Source: Symbiodinium natans
Taxonomy: Eukaryota; Sar; Dinophyceae; Suessiales; Symbiodiniaceae
Length of the DNA: 64,000 nt
Direction: 5' to 3'
NCBI GenBank assembly: GCA_905221605.1
Contig: CAJNDS010002423.1
Location: 217,501 to 281,500 of the forward strand
The first letter of the stretch is position 1. Each line of letters starts with the position of its first letter. The translations under genes were made by a program, and so were the position numbers. The notes under the pieces were generated by a model that was given only the letters and a program-made list of their open reading frames with translations, did not search any database and was not told the DNA's origin. Positions 44,401 to 56,400 of this stretch are shown piece after piece.

Positions 44401-47400
44401 AGGGTTTAGGGATGAGGGATTTAGGGTTTTAGGGTTTTAGGGTTTTAGGGTTTTAGGGTTTTAGGGTTTTAGGGGTTTTAGGGTTTTAGGGTTTTAGGGG
44501 TTTTAGGGTTTTAGGGTTTTAGGGGTTTTAGGGGTTTTCGGTGTTTTAGGGTTTTAGGGTTTTAGGTTCGCACTTTCTAGGCATTCATTCCTCCTTCCGT
44601 CAACTCACAACCCCCGACACATGCCAAAGCCTTTCAACCTAGAGTGTGCCACCTCCCTCAGCTCAGAGGAAGTTGAGGCTTTAGGGTTTAGGTTTATTTA
44701 GGGTTTAGGGTTTAGGGTTTAGGGTTCAGGTTAGTTTAGGGTTTAGGGTTTAGGTTTATTTAGGGTTTAGGGTTTAGGTTTATTTAGGGTTTAGGGTTTC
44801 GGTTTATTTAGGGTTTAGGGTTTCGGTTTATTTAGGGTTTGGGTTTAGGGGTATTGCAGGGTACGTAGTCGTCTCGAGCACGCGGTTGGGCTCAGGATGT
44901 GGTGGGACGACCTCTGGCTCAACGAAGGCTTTGCCTCGTGGAGTGCGCCGAATGCAACCAAGGTTTGTGTTCAGGGTTGAGGGCTTTGCGTTTTGGGGCT
45001 TCATGCAGGGTTTAGGGTTTCAGGGTTTAGGGTTTTAGGGTTTTAGGGGTCTACGTTCTAGGGTTGGTTTAGGGTTTAGGGTTTGGGGTTTAGGGTTTAG
45101 GGTTTAGGGATGCTCTTGATCACCCACCTCCTGTGAAGACATCACAGACGACCACCCAAAGCATCACCTGGGAGGTGCGCGGCGGCGACCTCAACTCCCA
45201 GCTGTCATCATGTTTGGGGTTTAGGGTTTAGGGTTTAGGGTTTAGGTTTAGGGTTTAGGGTTCAGGGTTCAGGGTTCAGGGTTCAGGGTTTAGGGTTTAG
45301 GGTTTAGGGTTTAGGGTTTAGGGTTTAGGGTTTAGGGTTTAGGGTTTAGGGTTTAGGGTTTAGGGTTTAGGGTAGGGGGCTTCCGAAATTAGGGGTACCT
45401 TCTTGGGGTCCTTATTACAAGGGGGTCATACGATTTGCGGCCCTTATTTTTAGTAAACTCCCAAATTATGGGTACCTTTTTGGTGTCCGGATTGTAAGGG
45501 GATTCTACTCTTTGGGGATCTAGGGGGCCTCGATGTTCGTAAGCCCCCATGTTCTGAAGCAGCGCGACCCTGGAGGCTCCACTGCCACAGAAGGTTCGAA
45601 GAAAGCTTCGGGAGCTGTTTATTACTTTTTTGTTTCCGGGCGGGTTTAAAGCTTAGGGCTTAGGGTTTAGGGTTTAGGGTGAAGCATTTAGCGGGAGGGC
45701 GGGGGGGGGGGGGGGGGGGGCTACCCCCAGCAAGCGAACAGAATGCTACCCATCATTGATGTGCTTGTACTCGTACTAGCACTAGAATTAAGCTTTCGTA
45801 CTCTTACCAGTATCAGTACTAAGACGAATTGATTGGTATTTTGTGTCAGAGCGCAAAGCCCATGGAATTTCAATTACGAAGACGGCTACTGAGCCTGTAG
45901 CTGAGGTGAGAACTATATGGCCGACAAGATCTTCCCAGACTTTGCCATGTGCCTTGGTTTACGGGTTCAGGGTTTAGGGTCTACCAAGGTTTGCGGGCTT
46001 AAGGTTTAGAAGGAAGCAAAGGCCGATTAGGAATCCCCCAACCCCGAGCTCATCTTAACCACCAATGACGCTGTCACTGCACTCCTCAACCCAACACCCA
46101 GACCCCAAGCCTCACCTAAGCCTAAGCATCCTCGCAGGCGGCAACAGACCACAGCCCGACTTAGGATTTAGGCTTCAGCGTGTATGGTTCAGAGTCCAGG
46201 GCGTACCTAAACGAAGCCATAAGGCGGTCGCTCAGAACCTCGAAATGCCGACGTCCAAGGTGGGATCAGTTCACGTCTGACACCCAAGCCGCCGTGAGGC
46301 CCCCAAGGAGTGCTGGAGCGAGGGGAGTCGGTAAAGGGTGGGCCTCCTTCGTGTGACGCCGTTGGCGGCACAAACTTCCGGCACCTGGTAACGAGCATAG
46401 GGTTTGGGTTTAGGAGGGTTTAGGACTTAGGGTTTTGGGTTGGGGGGGGGGGGGGGGGGGGGGGGGTGCTTCCTCCGAATTTCGAAGTCGCTTTGTGAAA
46501 CTGGAACACGCCAATCCCGGACTCCCCAGGCTGTACACAATGGGGTTTTCGAAATTCGGGGTACCTTACTGGGTCCTTATTATCAGGGGATCCTATTATT
46601 TGGGGGGTGTATATTGGGGGTCCCCTATTCTCGCAAACCCCCAAATCAGCCAAGAATGTATTCAAGTTCCAGTTTTTCAAGACAATATTCCCGTGTAGTC
46701 AGGGTTTGAATGAAGGATTGCTAGCTAGGCCCTTGGGACATTTCATATTTTCCCTTATTTGGGCTTAAGAGGATCACGTCCCTGGAATCTATTTTTTAGA
46801 GGGTCTAGGTGCCATCCTGGATTGAGGACCCTAAACCCTAAACCCTCAACCCTAAACCCTAAACCCTAAACCCGTATCCCTAAACAGGGGTCTGGTTGAG
46901 GTATGGATCTGTGGCAGTAAGGTCACCCTGGATGGGTCCCCCAGTCCCCGCCTTTCCCCCCACTTAGACCCGAAACCGCAAATCCTAAACTAAACCCTAA
47001 ACGCTAAACCCTAAACCCTAAACCCCAAATCCTAAACCCTAAACACAAAAAAACAAGGCCCAACTAGACGCCGCCGTGTTTGGGCCTTGTTTTTCGTGGG
47101 ATCTCTGATCGTTTCGCTGAGGCCATGAGGCTAGATAGCCTGCGAAGCTCTCACCCCATCCAGGCAGATCGGTTGAGCAGGGTTCAGGGTTTAGGTTTGA
47201 GGGTTGAGGGCTGCAGTGAGGGGTTGATGAGGTGATCCTAAGCCATAAGCCCAGGCGGTTTGACTTAAGTCTTTGGCTTTTGGGGCTAAGCTTTGAGGCT
47301 TCCAGGGGAGCCGAAGGATGCCTCGAGTTTCAGGGTGAAGGGTTTAGGGTTTAGGGTTTAGGGTTTAGGGTTTAGGGGTTAGGGGTTAGGGTTAAGCTCA

Positions 47401-50400
47401 GGGGTTAAGGGGTTAAGGGTTACGGGTTAAGGGTTTAGGGTTTAGGGTTTAGGGTTAAGGGGTTAAGGGTTACGGGTTAAGGGTTTAGGGTTTAGGGTTT
47501 AGGGCTTAAGGTTTAGGGTTTAGGGTTTAGGGTTTAGGGTTTAGGGTTTAGGGTTCAGGTTTTCTTCAAGGAGTCCTTCATTGGGGCTTAGTCCGGGGCG
47601 GCCCTTGTTATCAGGGGGTTGACAAACCGTTAGCCCTAAACCCTAAACCCTAAACCCTAAACCCTAAACCCTAAACCCTAAACCCTAAACCCTAAACCCT
47701 AAACCCTGGACCATTTTAAGGGAACACTCTCTACTTTGTGTGTTGCCTGCGAGGTGCCCATCCACCATGCAGAGGAGGCCAGACAGGGCTCCTCTTTCGT
47801 TCACGGACTTAGGCCTAAACCCTACACCCCAAACCCCAAACCCCAAACCCTAAACCCTAAACCCTAAACCCTAAACCCTAAACCCTAAACCCTAAACCCT
47901 AAACCCTAAACCCTGAACCCTAAACCCTAAACCCTAAACCCTGGAACCCTGAACCCTGAACCCTGAATCCTGAACCCTGAACCCTTGTTGATGGGGGCTT
48001 ACGGGGGTTTAGAGGGGTTTATAGCTTAAGGGGTTTACAGGGTTTTAGAGGGTTTTTGGGGTTTGTGGGGTTTATAGGGTCTTTTGAGGGTTTTATGGGG
48101 TGTTTCAATGGGGTTTCAGGGCGCATTCCCTGCGCTGCCGGTGAGGTGGAAGAAGTCTTCGATGCCATCTCCTACTGCAAGGGCTCCTTGGCGTACACGG
48201 CCATGACACCTGTTGAGGGTTTTTGGAGGGTTTTTGAGGGGTTTTTGAGGAGTTTTGAGAGGTTGTTGGAGGGTTTTGATGGGTTTTGAGAGGGTTTTGG
48301 AGGGTTTCAGAGGGTATGGTTTTTGGAAGGTTTTTGAAGGGTGTTGGAGGGTTTTGGAGGGTTAGAGGGTTTTAGAGTTTTACAGGGATTTAGAGGGTTT
48401 TGGATGATTTTTGGCGGGTTTGGGCCCTTCGGGTTTGGGTTTAGGGTTTGGGGGTTGGGTCTGCTGACCCCTTAGCCCTAAACCTTTCGGGTTTGGGGTT
48501 TGGGGCTTAAGGTCCCTATCGGACCTATCGCTGCATCCTGAACTAATCCCTGAACCCGCGAAAGCTCCAGGCACCCTACACAAGAATTCTTTAAACCCTA
48601 AGTCCCAAACAGGGGTTTAGGGTTAGGGGTTTAGGGGTTAATTATGGTTTAGGGTATGCTGAGGCATAGGAGCCCCCAAATGTGGTCGATCTCCACGACT
48701 CATGCTTTGAATCCGTCCGCCTTGGCGTCGCGAAGCCCGAAGCAAATTAACCCAAATCCCTAGACCCTGACCCCTAAGGCCCCAAACAGTATAGTTCCTA
48801 TGCCCTCAACCCTCAACCCTCATTCCCCAGGATAAGCCTAAACCCTAAACCCTAAACCCTAAACCCGAAACCCTAAACCCTAAACCCCAAACCCCAAACC
48901 CTAAACCCTAAACCCTAAACCCTAAACCCCAAGGGGCCTCCGTCATCAAGATGGCCCACGCCTACCTTGGCGCCGAGGCATTCCAGAAGCTCCACCTTTT
49001 GTTAGAGCTTAGGGTTTAGGGTTTAGGGTTTCGGGTTTAGGGTTTAGGGATATATTGCTGTTCTTGGTGGGTGATTTTTAGGATCCTAAACCCTAAATCC
49101 TAAACCTAGACCCATACGCTTCTACTTCATATGGGCCCGTATCATCCGATGGTTTTGGGCTCTGTGGGCTTTCAGGATCAGGGCTTGGTTCAGATGGGTT
49201 TCTTGGTAGTTGTTGTTCATGATGAACTCAAAAAGGGTTTAGGGTTTAGGGTTCAATGTTCAGGGTTTAGGGCTTAGGGTTTAGGGTTTGGGGTTTAGGG
49301 TTTAGGGTTTAGGGTTTAGGGCTTCAAGTGGAAGTGGGAAGCCGAGCTCCCTAGGGTAGGGTTGGGGTGTGATTGGTTTAGCATTCGAGCCACTCCCGCT
49401 CAGCATTTACTTGCTCTTGGTTCGTAGGGAATGGTACCCTTTCTACTCCCTTAACGGGTATATATAGGGCCCTAACTAATCCCTTAAAGGGTATATATAG
49501 GGCCCTGTATACTCGCTTAAAGGGTATATGTAGGGCCCTATAGAATCCCTGAAAGGGTATATGTAGGACCCCAATTCCCTCATTCCCTGCCAACAGCAAC
49601 GGCAAGCCTGCGCAGCCCAGTGGTACCCTTTTCCCTTTTTTTGCTTTTAAGGATTCCCTCATAGAGAAACGAACCCCTTAAAAAGGGTACCCTTGTAATG
49701 ATATGGTTGCTGGGCTACCAAGAAGCTTAGGAAGGGCCTCCGGAACTACATGCAGAAGCACAAGCACCTCGGCCCAATGGTGTCATGGACCTGTCACGAG
49801 CGCGTAGTCGACCCTCAACCCTAAGCCCTAAACCCTAAACCCTAAACCCTAAACCCTAAACCCTAAACCCTAAACCCTAAACCCTAAACCCTAAACCCTA
49901 AACCCTAAACCGCGGGACTTTTCGGAGTAGCTTGCTGACCCAGCACCAATGTGCATTGTTCTCTGGAGCTTTTTTCTGCCCATGTAATAAAGCATTCTGT
50001 ACGACACTGCACTTTACTCTACGGTACTCTGAAGGTACTACGTATAATATATTGTACTCTACCACATATGTATATATATATATATATTTATGTATATATA
50101 TATGCATGTTATATACTGCACTAAGTATGTTAGTCTATACTGTTGCGATGAGGGCAGCGCCTGGTTTTATGTAGCTCATCCTTCCCCTCGCGGGGCTTGC
50201 GTGGATCTTACCCCCAACAGTAAGGACCCCTGCGATCCAAGACTTTTGTTTCCCTTCATGGGGGCTGAAGGGCTGTAGGAGGGACAACGTGGTAGGGTTG
50301 AGGCCCTTAAGCCCAAAGCCCTGAGCCTTAATCTCAGACCAGCACTAGTCCCCAAGCCCTAAAGACTTGACCTTAAAACCCTATGTACTGAAGGCAGAAA

Positions 50401-53400
50401 AGGGGGTTCGTGCTGGACGGCGCAACGCACGCCGGCGCGGCACGATGTCTGCGGAAGCCGCGAGCGACAATGCTCGAGTAGTTAGGGGGCCTAGTTAAAC
50501 CTGCTTTCGGCCTTGCAGCGCAAACCCTCAAATCCCTAAGCTGCATAAACCCCAAAACCCCGCAACCCTGTCTAGATTTAATTCGTACGCCTGCGCAGTT
50601 GCAGCAATACCTACACCGCACGCTTGCTGCCGCAAAGGTACGGCAACACCGAGACGAACGACCTTTGGGCAGCCCCTCGCTCTGCAACCTTTCGAGGATG
50701 GTGGTTTCAGTGAGCTTCAGGTTAGGTGAGATGGGGGGGTTTCCGAAACTAGGGGGACCGTACTGGGGTCCTTATTATAAGGGAGTCCTACAGGTTTGGG
50801 GGGACTCTAAGGGGTCCCCTTGTTTTCGTAAACCCCCAAATGTCTTGCCAGCCGACGCAGTGGCAGCACCGTTTGAAGTGCGGAGACCAGCCGCCCCACC
50901 ATTTAGGGTTTAGGGTTTAGGGTTTAGGGTTTAGTGTTTAGTGTTTAGGGTTTGCATGCGCAACGCTACAATGCCCGGAGCTCTGACCACCTGGACTACA
51001 AGAGTTTCAGGGCTGGGGTATTTGCAGGTTTAGGGTCTATAGGGTCTAGGGTTTGGGGTTTAGGGTTTGGGCTTTAGGGTTCAGGGTTTAGGGTTTATAG
51101 TTTAGGGTACTTGGGCTCTCCGGGCGATGGCTCCCCATGCTCCAAAAACCAGGCATGGAGTGATGCCAGTGGCCAGCCGGTCAACTCGTCCCCTGGCAGC
51201 GACAGAAAGTCCGAGGATTTTTTGGATCCCAGGGTGCCCAAACCCTAGAGAGTAAACCCTAAACCCTAAACCCTAAAAAAACCTGCCTTAAACCCTAAAC
51301 CCCAAACCCCAAACCCTAAACCCCAAACCCTAAACCCTCGAAGCCCGAAATCGCGAAGCACTTGAGGCTCATGGCCTCATGGACGGAGCAGATGGGCAGC
51401 CTGCCGTGAACCACGCAGTCTTTTCGGGAGTTAGGGTTTAGGGTTTAGGGTTTAGGGTTTAGGGTTTCGGGTTTAGGGTTTAGGGTTTAGGGTTTAGGGC
51501 TAGGGTTTAGGAAATAGGGTTTAGGGCTAGGGTTACAGGGTTTGGAGGTTAGAAGCATTGGGCTGATGGGCACCCCCGGCCTTCATCCCTCAACCAGGAG
51601 GGGGTTTTGGGTGAACCCTAAACCCTAATCCCTAAACCCTAAACCCTAAACCCTAAACCCTAAACCCTAAACCCTAAACCCTAAACCCTAAACCCTAAAC
51701 CCTAAACCCTAAACCCTAAACCCTAAACCCTAAACCCTAAACCCTAAACCCTAACCTAAACCCTAAACCCTAAACCCTAAACCCTAAACCCTAAACCCTA
51801 AACCCTAAACCCTAAACCCTAAACCCTAAACCCTAAACCCTAAACCCTAAACCCTAAACCCTAAACCCTAAACCCTAAACCCTAACTAAATTCATCTTAG
51901 AGACAGCTAGACTGCACAAAACGTAGGGCTCCAAGTGATCCGCCCCAAGGCTTCCCTCTGGTGACCGTGAAGAGCTTCACTGGATCCGAGTTGGAGCTTG
52001 AGCAGAGATTTGGCTGCGACTGAGGGTCGAGGGTTTAGGGTTTAGGGTTTAGGGTTTAGGGTTTAGGGTTTAGGGTTTAGGGTTTAGGGTTAGGGTTTAG
52101 GGTTTAGGGTTTAGGGTTTGGGAACTTGTTCCCCCCCCTCCTGCCCCCCCCTCCCCAAAAAAAAAAAGAAGAGACCCATTAAGGAAGCGCTAGTCTCTAA
52201 AAGCCCTAAGCCCTAAGCCCTAAACCCAAAACCCTGGCCTCATAATAAGCACACCCGCTATATGCTCCAACTCCTAACTCTGGAGCTCTAGAGTTCCAAT
52301 TGTCATTTTTACGTTTCAGGGTTTAAGGCTTAGGGTCGCAAGGCCATCATGTTCAGAAGCGCCCAAGTAAGTCGTGAGAGTTGCAAGTGGGCACCCTAAA
52401 CAGGAACTCGTGTAAGCCCCATTTGGGGTTCAGGTCGTTGGGGTGTTTGGGGCTTTCGTGTCTTTAGAGATTTTGGGTTTTTGGGTTTAGGGTTCTAGGG
52501 TTTAGGTTTAGGGTTCCCCAAAATCCTTCTTCTCGTCTGGCAAAAAGATTGAAACTGACACGAATCTACTCACTTGTCAACCCTCTCCTTATAGGGCAAG
52601 GCAACACGCCAGAAGGCTTGCACCTCCCCCACGGGCTTACGGCCCTTAGCCCCAAACCCTACACCCTAAACAAGCTCAACAAGGGGGCTTAATGGTTCAT
52701 GTTTCGAATGCCCGGGGCTCTTTGCATCTTAGAACCATCAAGAACCCCACAACTCCAAGCACGATTTGGGCTCCGAAGCCCCATAAGCCCCCTGCATCCT
52801 AGGGTTTAGGGTTTAGGGTTTAGGGTTTAGGGTTTAGAGTTAGGGTTTAGGGTTTAGGGTTTAGGGTTTAGGGTTTAGGGTTTAGGGTTTAGGGTTTAGG
52901 GTTTAGGGTTTAGGGTTTAGGGTTTAGGGTTTAGGGTTTAGGGTTTAGGGCTAGGAGCCGTAAGCCCGACACCCCCGGATGTGCGTTGAGGAGTTGGTTC
53001 CTGGCAGATGGATCCGAGGCGCGTGAGAAGTCTCGTCGGGGGTCTTAGAGGGCAGACCCTAAACCCTAAACCCTAAACCCTAAACCCTAAACCCTAAACC
53101 CTAAACCCTAAACCCTAAACCCTAAACCCTAAACCCTAAACCCTAAACCCTAAACCCTAAACCCTAAACCCCTAAACCCCTAAACCCCTAAACCCCTAAA
53201 CCCCTAAACCCCTAAACCCTAAACCCTAAACCCTAAACCCTAAACCCTAAACCCTAAAACCCTAAACCCTAAACCCTAAACCCTAAACCCTAAACCCCAA
53301 ACCCCAAAGCCCAAACCCCTAAACCCCAAACCCCTAAACCCCTAAACCCCCAAACCCAAACCCTAACTCCCGCACCAGAATCCATAGAGACTTGCACCAG

Positions 53401-56400
53401 GTTGTGGTCGTCTCCCCTTGAGCCCCCTAACCCCGGAAACCCTGAACCCTAAACCGTAAACCCTAAACCATAAACCCTGAACCTCCCCAAAAAACAACAC
53501 AGCCCAAACCCCCTAAAAACCGAAAATCTGCGAGGAAACCCTACCCAAATCCCAGAGGACTCCCCTGTAACCTAAAATCACGAAAGCTAGCCCCCGAGGA
53601 GCTAGCGGAGTATCTTACCTAAGCGAAGCTTACAACCTGAAGGGTATATAGGGTCCCCGGAGGCTCCGCCACGAAACGCAGCAAACCCGGTCGGTTTCCG
53701 GGTGGCGAACACAGGTTTTGGGGAAACGGGCTGGCGTTCATTTCTTTCGTATATGGGTGCAAATGAACGCCGTTTTCTGTGGATCCCAGGCCCTCGAAAA
53801 CTTCCCAAGTCCCCCAAGAAAAGACTCAGAAGCCCTGATGTTGATGTGAGTCTACCCCAAGTGGCACTGCCTCTTCGGGTTTGCGGGCCTGCAGCACGTT
53901 GCTTGTGAGCCGCAACGACTTAACAGTAGCATTTTTGGGCTTGTCGGCTTGCGACTTCATGGTTCAGCATTGCTGATGCATTCAATCCATGTCGTCGAAT
54001 GAGTCTGGCTGCTGATACTGCCTCAGGCTGCGCAAGTACCATGACGGCACTGCTGCCTTGCGTCGCATCCCGTCTACTGTCAGCGAGGCCAGATATCGTG
54101 GTCTGGTGTGGGACTTTGCAAAACACCACAGCCTCGACCTGCCCTCCGCCGCCGCTGCTCGCCAACGGAATGCCTCGCCTACGAATGATGTTGCAGGCGA
54201 GTTCCTGGACTTCCTGGAAGCGCTGATTGTTCGTTTTCGACGTGGTTTTGTGCCAGCGTCCGAGGCGACACGGCACGGCGCTCGAACTCTTCTGCAAAAA
54301 GCCGCGTTTCTCAACTGCAAGCTCTGCTAGATCGCACGTCTCTGCTGCATTGGGAAAGGGCAGCTCACAAAGTTCGCCTTGCAACATGCTGGTGTTGGCC
54401 AGCGGCTCCTCTCCCGAACAGCCCTACGCTTCTGGTGCCGGCCAAAGACTACCTTCTCAACGTGCTTGTTGCTTGCAGGATGACATGCAGTGGGCCCGCT
54501 TCGGAGTTTTTTGGCTCCTGCACACTGAGCCAAGGCTTCAACGAGCAACTCTCGAAGTTGATGTCTGCCATGACTGATTTCGAGTTTCCATATAGACGAA
54601 CGGTACTGAACTTGGCGCCTCCAGCTATGCCTCAGCTGCCACCGAGCTTGCGAGAACTAGCTGAAGCGGCGATGCCGAAATGATCATCGGAGCTCCAAAG
54701 GAACTCCCTGTCGACACCTTGTTTTGCGATGATCATCGGAGCACCACAAGAACTCCCTGTCAACACGTTCTTTTGCGTTCTAATTTATCTCTAAAAGAAC
54801 GCCTCTTTTTCATATCATTCGGAACTCCCAACAGGCTCCGCGCGGGAAAAAGGCGACGGCCTCATGCCTTGGCGTAGGCTTGTCCTGATGCATAGTGGAT
54901 GCCCTGTTGAAAGAAGCTCTTCCGTGGGGGTACCTTAACTAGCTTTCGTCCCAGGCCCTCACCCTCAAGTTCTGAGCCCTATCCCCTGAGCCCTAAACTC
55001 CTAAACTCCTAAACCCTAAACCCTAAACCCTCTTGACCCAGCAGGTGAAAGCTGAGGAGGAGAAGGTTTGGAAGATTCCGCTCATCTTCAGCGCCCGGGC
55101 AGCTCTGAGATAGGGTTTAGGGTCTTCAAGGGCTGGAAGGATTTGGGTGCCTTGGGTTTAGGGTTTAGGGTTTAGGATTTAGGGTTTAGGGTTTAGGGTT
55201 TAGGGTTGTGTGTTCTTGCTTTAGGTCGCTAAACTTTCGGGTTCGGGGAGAACCAGCCAGCCGCGGCCCTTCTAAAACCCTAGTGTCCACACACAGACGG
55301 GGGCTGCCCTATGAGCAATGTCCGAGATCGAAGCCCGAAGCGCCCAAACCCGAAAACCCCGAAGAAAACCGCCTGAACCCGAAAAATCCTAAACCCTAAA
55401 TGGGGTTTAGGGTTCAGGGTACCCCAAACCCTAAACCCTAAATTTGCAAACCCTAAATTCATACACCCAAAAGCCTAAACCCTAAACCCTAAACCCTAAA
55501 CCCTAAACCCTAAACCCTAAACCCTAAACCCTAAACCCTAAACCCTAAACCCTAAACCCTAAACCCTAAACCTTAAACACTAAACCCTAAACCCTAAACC
55601 CTAAACCCTAAACCCTAAACCCTAAACCCTAAACCCTAAACCCTAAACCCTAAACCTTACTCTGCTGAGGCCACGGCGGGCAAAAGACGAAGCCCACCTT
55701 GATGGAGGCGGGACAGGTTTCAAGGCTTAGAGGCTTAGAGGCTTCGAGGCTTCGAGGCTTAGAGGCTTAGAGGCTTAGAGGCTTCGGGTGTAGGGTTTAG
55801 GGTTTAGGGTATAGGGTTTAGGGTTTAGGGTTTAGGGTTAGTGGACCCTAAAGCCCCAGCAGCCCTAAACACACCCTAAGACCCCAAGACCCGAAATCTC
55901 CTGGGACCCGAGAGCCCTGCATACCAAACACCAGCAGCAGAAACGCGTCGACCCCACAGCTCTCCAACCCTTCGAGTCAAACCCTGAACCCTGAAAACAT
56001 CAAACCCTAAACCCGTAACCCTCAACCTCTAAGCCCTAAACCCCTAGCCCTAAACCTTAAACCCTAGACCCTAAACCCTAAACCCTGAACCCTAAACCCG
56101 AAGTCCAAAGCTCGTCAACCTACGACTGCCAGAACCCGAACCTCCGTTTACTGAGACGAATAGTATTTCAGGTACCTGCGGCTTGGGGTATTAGGGCTTG
56201 GTGGCTTAAGGTTTAGGGTTTGGGGTTTGGGGTTTAGGGTTTAGGTTTAGGGTTTAGGGTTTAGGGTTTAGGGTTTAGGGTTTAGGGTTTAGGGTTTAGG
56301 GTTTAGGGTTTAGGGTTTAGGGTGGAGTTCGGCCCGTTTATGTGGTGACCGGTCAGTTCTCTGAATATACCGGGCCTTTGTTGATCCTATGGGGTCGTCT

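Noticed and set aside
44942-44962. Exon 20 continuing as SAPNATK to a GT at 44963
   Set aside because: A GT donor at 44943 joins exon 21 with exact family spacing; the longer form breaks it.
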